A stretch of DNA of 64,000 nucleotides from Brevinematales bacterium (GTDB taxonomy: Bacteria; Spirochaetota; Brevinematia; Brevinematales; GWF1-51-8), in contig JAGVBZ010000025.1 of assembly GCA_020059465.1 (NCBI GenBank), forward strand, positions 128,913 through 192,912, read 5' to 3'. Shown here piece after piece: positions 36,113-44,920 of the stretch. The notes beneath the pieces are model-generated. The model saw only the letters and a program-made list of their open reading frames with translations, made no database searches and was not told where the DNA came from. The stretch's first letter is position 1; the number at the start of each line of letters is the position of its first letter. Made by a program: the position numbers and the translations under genes.

Positions 36113-38023
36113 ATGAGACTGCGTGTAATCATCGTACTGGCAACGGTATTCGCATCGGCGGCGTTCGCCGTAACCTCGAAATATATTTCCGATTATAAAT
36201 TCAACGATGTCGCGAGCTATCAGATATCCAACGTCTGCCTGCTCCAGAACGGCGGATTGGAACTCGCGCATGCATACCAGTCGGTCTATAAAACCGAACG
36301 TCTGATCTGGAGTCTCGCGCAGTTCGGGAACGGGTATCTCGTCGGGATCGGAGATTCCGCGCGTCTGATTACAGTACAGGGCGGGGTTGTAAAAGAAGTG
36401 TACTCGTCGCCCGATTCGCTGTTCTTCAGCGATATTGCGGTTATTTCTACCAATATCTATCTCACTTCCATCCCCTACGCCGAAGTCGTCGTGCTCGACC
36501 ATAAATTTCAGCAGAAAAAGAAAATTCCCCTGAAGAATAATTATGCATGGAAAATAATACCGGCTGCTCAGGGATTTTATATCCTCGCGGGCGATCCCGC
36601 AATGGTGTACTACTTCGAGAACCAGCAGGAAAAATTTTCGGTCACGCTGCCCTACGAGAATAATATCATATATGGAAAGATGATTAACGATACCCTGTAC
36701 TTCTGCGGCGAAAAAGCCCTGTACCGTCTCGACGGGCAAAAAGCTGTCGCGATGATTTCGTTCGATAACGCGGTCACCGGGTTCGATTTTTTCGACGGGT
36801 ATATCTATATTACCACATCCAGCAAAGACTTATATATGGAATACAACGCCCAGAAGGCCCAGCAGAATAAGGGCCAGAATTCCGACCAGAATACGTCAAG
36901 CGCGCTGTACCGGATTCATCCCAACGGCGCGTTCCAGAAAGTGTTCGAGAAAAGCGGTCTCCGTTTTATCGCGGTATCCCACCTGAAGAATTCCCTGATT
37001 ATCGGCACCGACGAGCGGGGCGGGTATTTCGAGATCAGTCCCGATTATACCACAGTGAAATTCACGTCGCTCGGTAAGGGCAAGTTCCTGAAATTCCTCG
37101 AGGGGAGCGACGGCCTCTACGCGGTGCTGCTTTTGCCGTCGGAGATCGTAAAAATTGAGGACAGTTACGCTAAAGAGGGATACTATATTTCTGATATTTT
37201 CGACGCCGGCAATGTCTCCGAATGGGGCACGCCGATTATCGAAAAAAATCTCCTGCCCGGTACGGACATGTCGTACTTTTTCCGTTCCGGCGCGGTCGAT
37301 GAAACCGATTACTGGGGTAACTGGATGCCCCTGAAGGGAAAGATTTCCTGCGCCCCCGCGCGTTATATCCAGTATAAAGTCATCCTGAAGTCCGACGGTA
37401 AATTTACCCCCTTCCTGAACGAGATGAATATCCCGTATGTAGAATGGAACTTACCGCCCGTGTTTAAAAGTATTTCTTATAAGTATTCCGACCTGATCGT
37501 CTCGGTCAAATGGGAAGCGTCCGACCCGAATAACGACGATCTGGTTTACGACGTCTATATCGCGAGGGGCGAGAACGGCTGGGTCAAGATGAACAACTCT
37601 CCCCTGAAAAGCTCGTCGTTCGATCTGGAGTATAAGGCGTTCCCCGACGGGATCTACCGCGCGAAGGTGGTCGCGAGCGATATAAAATCCAACCCGATGT
37701 CCGGCGGAAAGACGAATATCATTATCGGGGAGAATTTCTATATCGACAGCGCCCCGCCCGTAGTGCAGATTACCGATGTGAAAAAGGACGGGTTCTATAC
37801 TATATTTACGGTCACCGCAAAAGACGCTCTTCTGCCGATATTCAGGGCGAAGTATTCCGTGAACGGCGGCGAATGGATAGGCATACTTCCCGACGACGGT
37901 ATCCTCGATTCCAAGACCGAAACATTCACCGTAAAGCTGATCATCGCGCCGCCGGCGTTCGTGCAGTTCTATGCCGGGGACGTGATCGGGAATACCTCAT
38001 CCGACGGGATGCTGATAAAATAG
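36113..38023 (+). CDS. Exported propeller-like protein with C-terminal fibronectin-III-like part
   Basis: 636 residues. Cleavable signal peptide (IIVLATVFASAAFA). Residues about 50-370 consist of short beta repeats with spacing like a WD/NHL beta-propeller (IWSLAQFGNGYLVGIGDSARL, DIAVISTNIYLTSIP, LYRLDGQKAVAM, LIIGTDERGGYFEIS). Residues about 440-545 resemble a fibronectin-III or cadherin-like module (VSVKWEASDPNNDDLVYDVYI), and the end has a further Ig-like stretch. Probably secreted or surface-exposed; function unknown. TAGGAGG precedes the ATG. Confidence 0.7.
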   Translation: MRLRVIIVLATVFASAAFAVTSKYISDYKFNDVASYQISNVCLLQNGGLELAHAYQSVYKTERLIWSLAQFGNGYLVGIGDSARLITVQGGVVKEVYSSPDSLFFSDIAVISTNIYLTSIPYAEVVVLDHKFQQKKKIPLKNNYAWKIIPAAQGFYILAGDPAMVYYFENQQEKFSVTLPYENNIIYGKMINDTLYFCGEKALYRLDGQKAVAMISFDNAVTGFDFFDGYIYITTSSKDLYMEYNAQKAQQNKGQNSDQNTSSALYRIHPNGAFQKVFEKSGLRFIAVSHLKNSLIIGTDERGGYFEISPDYTTVKFTSLGKGKFLKFLEGSDGLYAVLLLPSEIVKIEDSYAKEGYYISDIFDAGNVSEWGTPIIEKNLLPGTDMSYFFRSGAVDETDYWGNWMPLKGKISCAPARYIQYKVILKSDGKFTPFLNEMNIPYVEWNLPPVFKSISYKYSDLIVSVKWEASDPNNDDLVYDVYIARGENGWVKMNNSPLKSSSFDLEYKAFPDGIYRAKVVASDIKSNPMSGGKTNIIIGENFYIDSAPPVVQITDVKKDGFYTIFTVTAKDALLPIFRAKYSVNGGEWIGILPDDGILDSKTETFTVKLIIAPPAFVQFYAGDVIGNTSSDGMLIK

Positions 38024-38033
38024 GCCGGATAGG

Positions 38034-38062
38034 TTGACATTTAACCTGTTTTTTATTATACT
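38034..38062 (+). promoter_or_regulatory. Strong sigma-70-type promoter for hydG
   Basis: TTGACA at 38034-38039, 17-base spacer, TATACT at 38057-38062, about 28 bases before the hydG start. Confidence 0.82.
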
Positions 38063-38090
38063 GTATTAATAGGAATATGGGAGATTTTTA

Positions 38091-39584
38091 ATGACCACGG
38101 CTGAAACGGAGTTCCTTTCGAGAACCATTAAACGCGACGAGATTGACAATTATCTGATCGGGGGAAAGGATTTTATAGACGACGCCCTGATCGAACGGCA
38201 GATCGCGGCAGGCGCGAAGCCTCAAAAATCGCGTGTACGGGAGATTATCTCGAAAGCTATGTCTATCGAACGTCTCGACCCCGAAGAGACCGCCGCCCTT
38301 CTGAATGTCGAGGACGAGGAGTTATGGGAAGAGATGGCTCGCGCGGCGGGCGATATCAAACGAAAGGTTTACGATAACCGTATCGTCACCTTCGCGCCGC
38401 TCTACTGCAGCAATCATTGCGTCAACAACTGCCTGTACTGCGGATTCCGAACGGATAACACCCGCGAGCGCCGCCGGAAACTGACTCTCGGCGAAGTACG
38501 CAAAGAAGCCGAATCGCTCTGCAAGATCGGGCATAAGCGCCTCATCATGGTGTACGGCGAGCATCCCAGCTCCAGCGCGGACTATATCGCCGATACGATC
38601 AAGGCAGTTTACGATGTGAAGGTGCCCGCGCGTAACGGTTTCGCGCAAATACGACGCGCCAATATCAACGCCGCCCCGATGTCGGTCGAAGACCTGAAGA
38701 AACTGTGGAAAGCGGGTATCGGGACATATCAGGTCTTTCAGGAAACCTATCATCATAAACGTTATTCCGAGCTTCACCCGTCCGGCATAAAAGCGGACTA
38801 TAAATGGAGGCTTTACGCACTGCACCGCGCGCTTGACGCGGGTATCGACGACGTCGCTATCGGCGCGTTATTCGGCCTGTACGACTGGCGTTTCGAGGTC
38901 ATGGGTATGGTCTATCACGCGATCGACCTCGAGAACCGTTTCGGCATCGGCCCGCACACCATCTCGTTCCCGCGCCTCAATCCGGCGGAGGGCACGGATA
39001 TCTGCGATAATTCTCCGTACATGGTTTCGGACGACGATTTCCGTAAGCTTGTGATCGTGCTCCGGCTGTCGATCCCCTATTCGGGAATGATTATCACCGC
39101 GAGGGAATCCGCCGAAATGCGCCGGAAGATCATCCCGCTCGGATGCACCCAGACGGACGCGTCCACACGTATCGGGATCGGTGCATACAGCGAAGCGGCA
39201 GAGGATCAGGAGTCCGACCGCCAACAGTTCATGCTCGGCGACACCCGCAGTCTGGACGAGGTCGTCCGCGAATTCACCCGGATGGGGCTGATCACATCGT
39301 TCTGCACCGCGGGATACCGCTGCGGGCGCACCGGCGATAAGATCATGAAACTCCTGAAATCGGGCGTCGAAGGAAAATTCTGCAAATTGAACGCGGTACT
39401 CACATACAAAGAATGGATAGACGATTTCGCGAGCAAGGAAACCCGTGCGGCGGCGGAAGAAATTATACAGAAGGAAATAGAGCAGATCAAGAACGATCCG
39501 TTTTACCGGAATAAAAAATTGCTCTCGACTTTTGACGATTACCTCGGCAGGATAACGAATGGCGAACGGGATCTCTATATCTGA
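38091..39584 (+). CDS. hydG: HydG-type radical SAM tyrosine lyase (variant auxiliary cluster motif)
   Basis: 497 residues, full HydG length. The radical SAM motif is CVNNCLYC (Cys110, Cys114, Cys117), then HKRLIMVYGEHPSSS, RRANINAAPMSVEDL, GTYQVFQETYHHKRYSELHP and GIGPHTISFPRL, all as in HydG, which cleaves tyrosine and makes the CO/cyanide ligands of the [FeFe]-hydrogenase cluster. The C-terminal auxiliary-cluster motif CX2CX22C is altered: Cys405 and Cys431 are present, but the middle position 408 is Gly, with a Cys at 411. hydE, hydF and a hydrogenase are not in the window. Overlaps the next gene by 26 bases. Confidence 0.88.
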   Translation: MTTAETEFLSRTIKRDEIDNYLIGGKDFIDDALIERQIAAGAKPQKSRVREIISKAMSIERLDPEETAALLNVEDEELWEEMARAAGDIKRKVYDNRIVTFAPLYCSNHCVNNCLYCGFRTDNTRERRRKLTLGEVRKEAESLCKIGHKRLIMVYGEHPSSSADYIADTIKAVYDVKVPARNGFAQIRRANINAAPMSVEDLKKLWKAGIGTYQVFQETYHHKRYSELHPSGIKADYKWRLYALHRALDAGIDDVAIGALFGLYDWRFEVMGMVYHAIDLENRFGIGPHTISFPRLNPAEGTDICDNSPYMVSDDDFRKLVIVLRLSIPYSGMIITARESAEMRRKIIPLGCTQTDASTRIGIGAYSEAAEDQESDRQQFMLGDTRSLDEVVREFTRMGLITSFCTAGYRCGRTGDKIMKLLKSGVEGKFCKLNAVLTYKEWIDDFASKETRAAAEEIIQKEIEQIKNDPFYRNKKLLSTFDDYLGRITNGERDLYI

Positions 39585-39873
39585 CCGGATCAGGGGTATC
39601 CTGACGTCGGGGGGCGGCCTGAAAGAAGTATTGGACGATACATGGACGCTCGTGGAACGGGAATACGGCATCCGGGTACAGTTCTGCCGGATCTTCGGGA
39701 AACGGTGGTCGTATTTTTCCGGGCCGGATGACGGGGATGCGGTGGTCGCGTCGCAGCGGATCGAACTGCTGCCGGGCTGGGGAATTATTTCTGACGGACA
39801 GTTCGACCCCCGGGAGGATTGGGAAAAGTTTCTTAAAGAGGTTGCCTCTTGCCTGCGGAATCATTTAAAATGA
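39559..39873 (+). CDS. Small unknown protein translationally coupled to hydG
   Basis: 104 residues starting inside the last codons of hydG (26-base overlap), with CAGGA upstream of the ATG. It contains two Cys (positions about 43 and 98), Trp-rich pieces (KRWSYFSGPDDGD, LLPGWGIISDGQFDPREDW) and no signal peptide. I do not recognise the family. Overlap implies co-translation and hints at a shared role with the HydG-like enzyme. Confidence 0.6.
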   Translation: MANGISISDRIRGILTSGGGLKEVLDDTWTLVEREYGIRVQFCRIFGKRWSYFSGPDDGDAVVASQRIELLPGWGIISDGQFDPREDWEKFLKEVASCLRNHLK

Positions 39874-39875
39874 TT

Positions 39876-39904
39876 TTGACATTTTTTATGTTTCCCGTCA
39901 TAAT
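39876..39904 (+). promoter_or_regulatory. Promoter for the ferredoxin/VOR operon
   Basis: TTGACA at 39876-39881, 17-base spacer, CATAAT at 39899-39904, leaving a leader of about 130 bases before the GTG start at 40039. Confidence 0.6.
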
Positions 39905-40038
39905 ACGTTAAATTAATTTTGTTATTTTTATTTGTTTTCCCCCCTCTTTCGGGCGTGTTTTATTTATGGAGTTCGTTTTTTTGATATATTTGTCAAAAGA
40001 ATAAAAACATGCCGTCTTGGAATGCTATCGGAGGATTT

Positions 40039-40254
40039 GTGAAATTTATTGTTGAGGTCGATACCGAGAAATGTAAAGGCTGTAGCCTTTGCGTGGAAGT
40101 GTGCCCAAAGGACGTGTTGGTTATCAGCCACGATGTGAACCAGATGGGATGGCTTTATGCGGAAACCCGTAATCCCGGCCAGTGTACCGGGTGTAAGCAA
40201 TGCGCATTGATCTGTCCCGATGCGGTGATTCGGATCACTAAGGAGTCCGAGTAA
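40039..40254 (+). CDS. vorD: 2-oxoacid:ferredoxin oxidoreductase, ferredoxin-like delta subunit
   Basis: 71 residues from the GTG at 40039, fixed by GGAGGA ending four bases upstream; a longer frame starting at 40009 adds ten unconserved residues. Two [4Fe-4S] motifs: CKGCSLCVEVCPKD and CTGCKQCALICPDA. Electrons from the oxidative decarboxylation pass through these clusters to free ferredoxin. Its stop overlaps the next start by one base (TAATG). Order delta-alpha-beta-gamma is typical for VOR/KOR operons. Confidence 0.88.
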   Translation: MKFIVEVDTEKCKGCSLCVEVCPKDVLVISHDVNQMGWLYAETRNPGQCTGCKQCALICPDAVIRITKESE

Positions 40255-41312
40255 TGGCAAAACAAATGCTGATGAAGGGCAACATCGCTCTCGCGGAAGG
40301 GGCGGTAATCGCAGGATGCAGGTACTACTTCGGATACCCGATCACCCCTCAGAATGAAATTCCGGAATATATGGCAACCCGTCTGCCCGAGGTCGGCGGA
40401 GTATTTGTACAGGCCGAGAGCGAACTGGCGTCGATCAATATGCTGCTGGGCGCGGCGGCTGCCGGCGCGCGCGCGATGACTACTACCTCCTCACCGGGCT
40501 TCAGCCTGATGCAGGAGGGTGTCTCCTATCTCGCGGCATGCCACCTTCCCTGCCTGATGGCAAACGTACAGCGCGGAGGCCCCGGCCTCGGAAATATCGC
40601 GGCAAGCCAGGCGGATTATTTCCAGGCGGTCAAGGGCGGCGGTCACGGGGACTACCGTCTCATCGTACTCGCCCCCAACTCTCCCCAGGAAATGATGGAT
40701 TTCGCTATCCTCGGATACGAACTTTCCGATAAATACCTCGTTCCCGCGTTGATACTGTCCGACGGTGTCATCGGCCTGATGATGGAATCGGTGACTGTCC
40801 GCGACGATTATGTCCCGAAACCTCCCGAGAAACCGTGGGCGCTGACCGGATGCAAGGGTCGCAAGAAGAACGTGATCCGGTCGCTCTGGCTCGACGAAGA
40901 CGGGGTGATTATCAATAATAAAAAACTGCAGGCTAAATACCGTGAGATAGAAAAGAACGAAGTCAGATACGAAGAATACATGACCGATGACGCGGATGTA
41001 ATCGCGGTCGCATACGGCCTTTCATCGCGTATCGCCCGTACAGTAGCCGAAAATATGCGTAATGAGGGATTAAAAGTCGGGGTGATCAGGCCTATCACTC
41101 TTTATCCGTACCCATACCTCCGTATCGCCGAACTGGCCTCACGGGTAAAATCGATGCTTGTTGTCGAAATGTGCGCCGGTCAGATGGTCGAGGATGTTCG
41201 TCTCGCTGTCAACGGTAAGGTGCCGGTAGAGTTGTACGGTATGCCGGGAGGAGAATTCCCTGAGGAATCGGAAGTTTACAGCCGGCTGAATGCTTTATTA
41301 AAGCGAGGGTAA
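40254..41312 (+). CDS. vorB: 2-oxoacid (3-methyl-2-oxobutanoate type):ferredoxin oxidoreductase alpha subunit VorB
   Basis: 352 residues. Carries the pyrimidine-binding and domain III elements of the OFOR alpha chain: MKGNIALAEGAVIAGCRYYF, GYPITPQNEIPEYM, VFVQAESELASINM, TTTSSPGFSLMQEG and NVQRGGPGLGNI, plus QADYFQAVKGGGHGDYR. This pattern fits VorB (branched-chain 2-oxoacids) better than pyruvate enzymes, although 2-oxoglutarate (Kor) cannot be excluded. Reaction: 2-oxoacid + CoA + oxidised ferredoxin to acyl-CoA + CO2 + reduced ferredoxin. Confidence 0.92.
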   Translation: MAKQMLMKGNIALAEGAVIAGCRYYFGYPITPQNEIPEYMATRLPEVGGVFVQAESELASINMLLGAAAAGARAMTTTSSPGFSLMQEGVSYLAACHLPCLMANVQRGGPGLGNIAASQADYFQAVKGGGHGDYRLIVLAPNSPQEMMDFAILGYELSDKYLVPALILSDGVIGLMMESVTVRDDYVPKPPEKPWALTGCKGRKKNVIRSLWLDEDGVIINNKKLQAKYREIEKNEVRYEEYMTDDADVIAVAYGLSSRIARTVAENMRNEGLKVGVIRPITLYPYPYLRIAELASRVKSMLVVEMCAGQMVEDVRLAVNGKVPVELYGMPGGEFPEESEVYSRLNALLKRG

Positions 41313-41314
41313 TT

Positions 41315-42064
41315 ATGGAACAGACAATAATATACGATCGCCCGTCGAGTATGGTGGACTTACGTCTGAACTACTGCCCGGGATGCGGGCACGGGACTGT
41401 TCACCGGTTGATCTGCGAAGCGATAGACGAGTTGGATGTCAGGGAACGAACGATTGTGATAGCGCCGGTGGGATGCGCGGTTAACGCATACGATTACTTC
41501 AATTTCGATGCATGCGAGGCCGCACATGGGCGCGCCGCCGCTGTCGCTACCGGTATCAAACGGGTACATCCCGATAAGCTTGTCGTCTGCTATCAGGGGG
41601 ACGGCGATCTCGCGTCGATCGGTATGGGAGAAACTATTCACGCCGCGAACCGCGGGGAAAATATCACCGTAATTTTCATTAATAACGCGAATTACGGGAT
41701 GACCGGGGGACAAATGGCCCCCACTTCATTGGTCGGACAGATCACCACTACGACGCCCGGCGGACGCAATCCCTCGACCGACGGTTTCCCCATCCGGATG
41801 GCGGAATTGATCGGGTCGTTCCCGGCGGTAAAATACTCGATACGAACGACAGTTGCGGATGTGCGCGGAGTTCGAGAGACTAAGAAGGCGATTAGAAGAG
41901 CGTTCGAACTTCAGCTTGACGGGAAAGGATACAGTTTCGTCGAGGTATTGGCGAATTGTAATACAAACTGGAAAATGACCGCTGTGGAATCCAATAAATA
42001 TATCACAAGCGAACTGGTTAACTCTTTTCCGCTCGGCGTGATTAAAGACGAATATAAGGAATAG
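41315..42064 (+). CDS. 2-oxoacid:ferredoxin oxidoreductase beta subunit (TPP-binding)
   Basis: 249 residues. Binds thiamine diphosphate through GDGDLASIG and the following NN (FINNANYGM), with a CPGCGHG motif near residue 22 for the proximal [4Fe-4S] cluster (further Cys at VGCAVNAYD and NCNTNW). Follows the alpha subunit after two bases. The GGQMAPTS stretch is typical of VOR/KOR beta chains. Confidence 0.93.
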   Translation: MEQTIIYDRPSSMVDLRLNYCPGCGHGTVHRLICEAIDELDVRERTIVIAPVGCAVNAYDYFNFDACEAAHGRAAAVATGIKRVHPDKLVVCYQGDGDLASIGMGETIHAANRGENITVIFINNANYGMTGGQMAPTSLVGQITTTTPGGRNPSTDGFPIRMAELIGSFPAVKYSIRTTVADVRGVRETKKAIRRAFELQLDGKGYSFVEVLANCNTNWKMTAVESNKYITSELVNSFPLGVIKDEYKE

Positions 42065-42067
42065 TCT

Positions 42068-42604
42068 ATGATAGAACGGATAATTATTTCGGGTTTCGGC
42101 GGTCAGGGAGTGCTGTCGGCGGGGTTGATGCTCGCCGAATCGGCGGTACATATCGGGCTTGAAGCGACGTTCATGCCGTCCTACGGTATCGAAATGCGCG
42201 GCGGTACGGCAAACTGCCATGTGATTATCTCCGATAAAAAAATCGGTTCGCCTATTATCAGCGAAGCGGACTCGTTAATCGCGTTCAATGAACAGTCCAT
42301 TCTTAAATTCGCAGCGCGTGTCCGCGATAAGGGGCTGATCATGCTCAATTCCTGCGTTGTTCAAAAAGACTACGATTTCCCCGGACGGAAGGTGGTAATG
42401 GTTCCGATGGAGTCCATGGCGATTGATTCTTTAGGGAACCAGAAAATGGCGAACGTCATCATGATCGGAAGGTTTATCCGTGAGAAGGCGTTTATCACGC
42501 TCGACGAACTCAAACGTGTCATCAACGAAAAATTCCTGAAGAAGGGCGAAAAAGTCGTCAACCTGAACTATCAGGCATTGGAGATCGGCTATCAACTGCA
42601 GTAA
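42068..42604 (+). CDS. 2-oxoacid:ferredoxin oxidoreductase gamma subunit
   Basis: 178 residues. Begins IERIIISGFGGQGVLSAGLMLAESA (the CoA-binding GxGGQG motif), then PSYGIEMRGGTANCHVIIS and SLIAFNEQSILKF. Completes the four-subunit enzyme and is followed by a strong terminator. It lies three bases after the beta subunit. Confidence 0.93.
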   Translation: MIERIIISGFGGQGVLSAGLMLAESAVHIGLEATFMPSYGIEMRGGTANCHVIISDKKIGSPIISEADSLIAFNEQSILKFAARVRDKGLIMLNSCVVQKDYDFPGRKVVMVPMESMAIDSLGNQKMANVIMIGRFIREKAFITLDELKRVINEKFLKKGEKVVNLNYQALEIGYQLQ

Positions 42605-42618
42605 TCTAATCGCGCAAT

Positions 42619-42653
42619 AACCGGGCTGTTCGTAGCGGACAGCCCGGTTTTTT
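42619..42653 (+). terminator. Rho-independent terminator after the VOR operon
   Basis: 11-bp stem AACCGGGCTGT/ACAGCCCGGTT (42619-42629 and 42639-42649), nine-base loop, followed by a run of T. Confidence 0.93.
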
Positions 42654-42729
42654 ATTAAAGCCATGCGATAAAGCTTGATGGAAGTCGATTTTTTTTGTAT
42701 ATTTTACTATAATGTAACCGGGGATAAAA

Positions 42730-43431
42730 ATGCCTATTCGGGACAATATACGCACCGTTTTGGAAAGAATTGAAACTGCCCGGTTCCGCACAGGGACGAC
42801 CGGGCCGATCACCCTGGTCGCTGTTTCCAAGACCCGCCCGTCGGGCGATATTGCCGAGGCGGTCTCTGAGGGACTTACCCATATCGGCGAGAACCGTGTG
42901 CAGGAAGCGGAGAAGAAGTTCGCCGAGATACCCGACGTCCGGTTTATCCGTCATCTCCTCGGGCATCTGCAGGAGAATAAAGCGAACAAGGCCGCGGCCG
43001 TATTCGACTGGATACAATCCCTCGACGATTTGGATACGGCGCGGAAACTCGACCGGCGCGCGGGAGAACTCGGGAAAAAGCTCGATGTCCTGATCGAGGT
43101 AAAAACGTCCGACGAGGCGACCAAAACCGGGATCGCGCCGGAAACTGCCGCCGACTTCACGGGCGCGGTACTCGAGATGGCGAACCTGTCCCCCCGCGGA
43201 TATATGACTATCGCCCCGTTTACCGACAACGAGAAGCAGGTGCGGGGGGCGTTCGCGCTCCTGTATCATACCGCCGAGAAGATGCGCTCGGAATACCGCG
43301 GCGCGGCGCTCGACGTGCTCTCGATGGGGATGACAGACGATTTCGAATGGGCGATCGCCGAGGGTTCGAATATGGTACGTCTGGGGCGGATCATTTTCGG
43401 CGAACGGAATTATGATAAAACGGAGGAATAA
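42730..43431 (+). CDS. yggS: YggS-family PLP-homeostasis protein
   Basis: 233 residues, single-domain PLP-binding alanine-racemase fold. The PLP lysine lies in LVAVSKTRPSGDIAEA (about residue 36), followed by HIGENRVQEAEKKF, HLLGHLQENKAN and late SMGMTDDFEWAIAEGSNMVRLG, which binds the phosphate. It keeps free PLP and branched amino-acid pools balanced. A TATAAT at 42708-42713 is a likely -10. The next gene, proC, overlaps its stop by one base. Confidence 0.93.
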   Translation: MPIRDNIRTVLERIETARFRTGTTGPITLVAVSKTRPSGDIAEAVSEGLTHIGENRVQEAEKKFAEIPDVRFIRHLLGHLQENKANKAAAVFDWIQSLDDLDTARKLDRRAGELGKKLDVLIEVKTSDEATKTGIAPETAADFTGAVLEMANLSPRGYMTIAPFTDNEKQVRGAFALLYHTAEKMRSEYRGAALDVLSMGMTDDFEWAIAEGSNMVRLGRIIFGERNYDKTEE

Positions 43432-44243
43432 TGAAACTTAGCATAATCGGATGCGGCAATATGGGCGCCGCTATTATCGGGGGAATAATCAAATCGGGGA
43501 CGACCGCACCCGGGGATATCGCGGTGTTCGATATCGACGGCGCGAAAGCGGACAGGCTCGCGAAGGAGTTCGGCGTATCCCGTAAGGACAGCGTACGCGG
43601 CGCAGTCGAAGGCGGGGATATTGTCATTATCGCGGTCAAGCCGCAGGATGTCGAGACGTTCCTCGCGAAACATAAGGACATACTTAACCGCGCCGGGAAG
43701 ACTGTTATCTCCATCGCGGCGGGACTGAAGACCGGACTGTTCCGTAAATATTTAGATAAAGCGCTGATCGTGCGGGTGATGCCGAATACGCCGATGCTCG
43801 CCGGAGAGGGCGCGGCGGGGATATACTTCGCCGAGGGATTCGAGCCCGCGAAGAAGCCCGATGTGATCAGGATATTCGAATCGTGCGGGATAGCGGAGGA
43901 AGTCTCCAAGGAGGAACTCCTCGACAGCGTCACCGGGCTGTCGGGTTCCGGGCCCGCGTATGTCTATATGTTTATCTCGGCGCTCACCGACGCGGGTGTA
44001 CAGGAGGGGCTTCCACGCGCCGCCGCGAAAAAGCTCGCGGCTCAGACTGTTCTCGGCGCGGCGAAACTCGCCCGTGACGAGATCGATAAAGGGACGCATC
44101 TCGAGGAACTGAAGGACAGGGTGATGTCGCCCGGAGGGACTACCGCGGCAGGAGTACACGCCCTCGAGAAGGGATCGTTCCGGGCTGTAGTGATGGATGC
44201 GGTACGCGCGGCAACCGCGCGTTCACGCGAAAAGGGAGCTTAA
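43431..44243 (+). CDS. proC: Pyrroline-5-carboxylate reductase
   Basis: 270 residues. Reduces 1-pyrroline-5-carboxylate to proline with NAD(P)H. N-terminal Rossmann loop SIIGCGNMGAAIIGGI, then VMPNTPMLAGEGAAGIYF and the C-terminal dimerisation helix region LSGSGPAYVYMFISALTDAGV and VMSPGGTTAAGVHALE, all characteristic. Middle member of the yggS-proC-yggT-yggU cluster seen widely in bacteria. Confidence 0.96.
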   Translation: MKLSIIGCGNMGAAIIGGIIKSGTTAPGDIAVFDIDGAKADRLAKEFGVSRKDSVRGAVEGGDIVIIAVKPQDVETFLAKHKDILNRAGKTVISIAAGLKTGLFRKYLDKALIVRVMPNTPMLAGEGAAGIYFAEGFEPAKKPDVIRIFESCGIAEEVSKEELLDSVTGLSGSGPAYVYMFISALTDAGVQEGLPRAAAKKLAAQTVLGAAKLARDEIDKGTHLEELKDRVMSPGGTTAAGVHALEKGSFRAVVMDAVRAATARSREKGA

Positions 44244-44244
44244 T

Positions 44245-44532
44245 ATGCAATTCTGGATACTATTTCTGCAATTCCTCGCGTTCGCGCTCCAGTGCTACAG
44301 CTGGATATTTATCGCCTATATCCTGCTCAGGTGGTTCCCGGTCAACCGCGAAAACCCGATCGTCCGGTTTATCTCCGGGCTGGTCGAACCTGTCTATATG
44401 GGCATACTCAAGATTCTGCCGCCGCTCAGGATCGGTATGTTCGACCTGTCGCCTTTCTATATGCTGATCATCCTCAACGTGCTGAGTTTTGTGATCGAGC
44501 GTATCCTTGTTTCCATCGCAGGCGGCGGATGA
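44245..44532 (+). CDS. yggT: YggT family membrane protein
   Basis: 95 residues from the ATG at 44245 (MQFWILFLQFL), with GGGAG six bases upstream. Two membrane helices flank the conserved SWIFIAYILLRWFPVNRENPI and LVEPVYMGILKILPPLRIGMFDLSP, as in YggT proteins linked to osmotic stress and envelope or division functions. The stop overlaps the next start (ATGA). Confidence 0.9.
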   Translation: MQFWILFLQFLAFALQCYSWIFIAYILLRWFPVNRENPIVRFISGLVEPVYMGILKILPPLRIGMFDLSPFYMLIILNVLSFVIERILVSIAGGG

Positions 44533-44816
44533 TTGCCGAAAAAAACGGGGCGGTAACCGCCGATATCAGGGTCGTACCCCGCAGTAAGCACGCGGCGGTC
44601 GAACTGGACGGCGAGAGAATCACCGTGCGGATCACAGCGCCCCCCGTGGACGGCAAGGCCAACGACGCGGTAGTCGCGGAGCTGTCCGGGATAATGGGAA
44701 TCCCCAAGCGGGATATCTCCATCCTGCGTGGACAGACGTCGAGGAGTAAAACAATCGAAATCAGGGGGCTCGGGAAGGACGCACTGATCGCCCGCCTCGG
44801 GCAGGCTAGTCGATGA
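44529..44816 (+). CDS. yggU: DUF167/YggU family protein
   Basis: 95 residues from the ATG at 44529, overlapping the yggT stop by four bases. Contains ITAPPVDGKANDAVVAELS and ISILRGQTSRSKTIEIRG, the family signature. Small alpha/beta cytoplasmic protein of unknown function that follows yggT in many genomes. Confidence 0.9.
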   Translation: MIAEKNGAVTADIRVVPRSKHAAVELDGERITVRITAPPVDGKANDAVVAELSGIMGIPKRDISILRGQTSRSKTIEIRGLGKDALIARLGQASR

Positions 44817-44920
44817 GCCGCCCCATTATCAAAATCATCACAAACTATATAAAAATACCGTCAATCAAACCACCAGATTCTTGGCTATATATTGAGAGGT
44901 GAAATACAATTCGGGTATAC

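Noticed and set aside
39904-40038. Leader before the ferredoxin gene considered as a riboswitch
   Set aside because: No recognised aptamer motif or terminator/antiterminator pair in the 130 bases.
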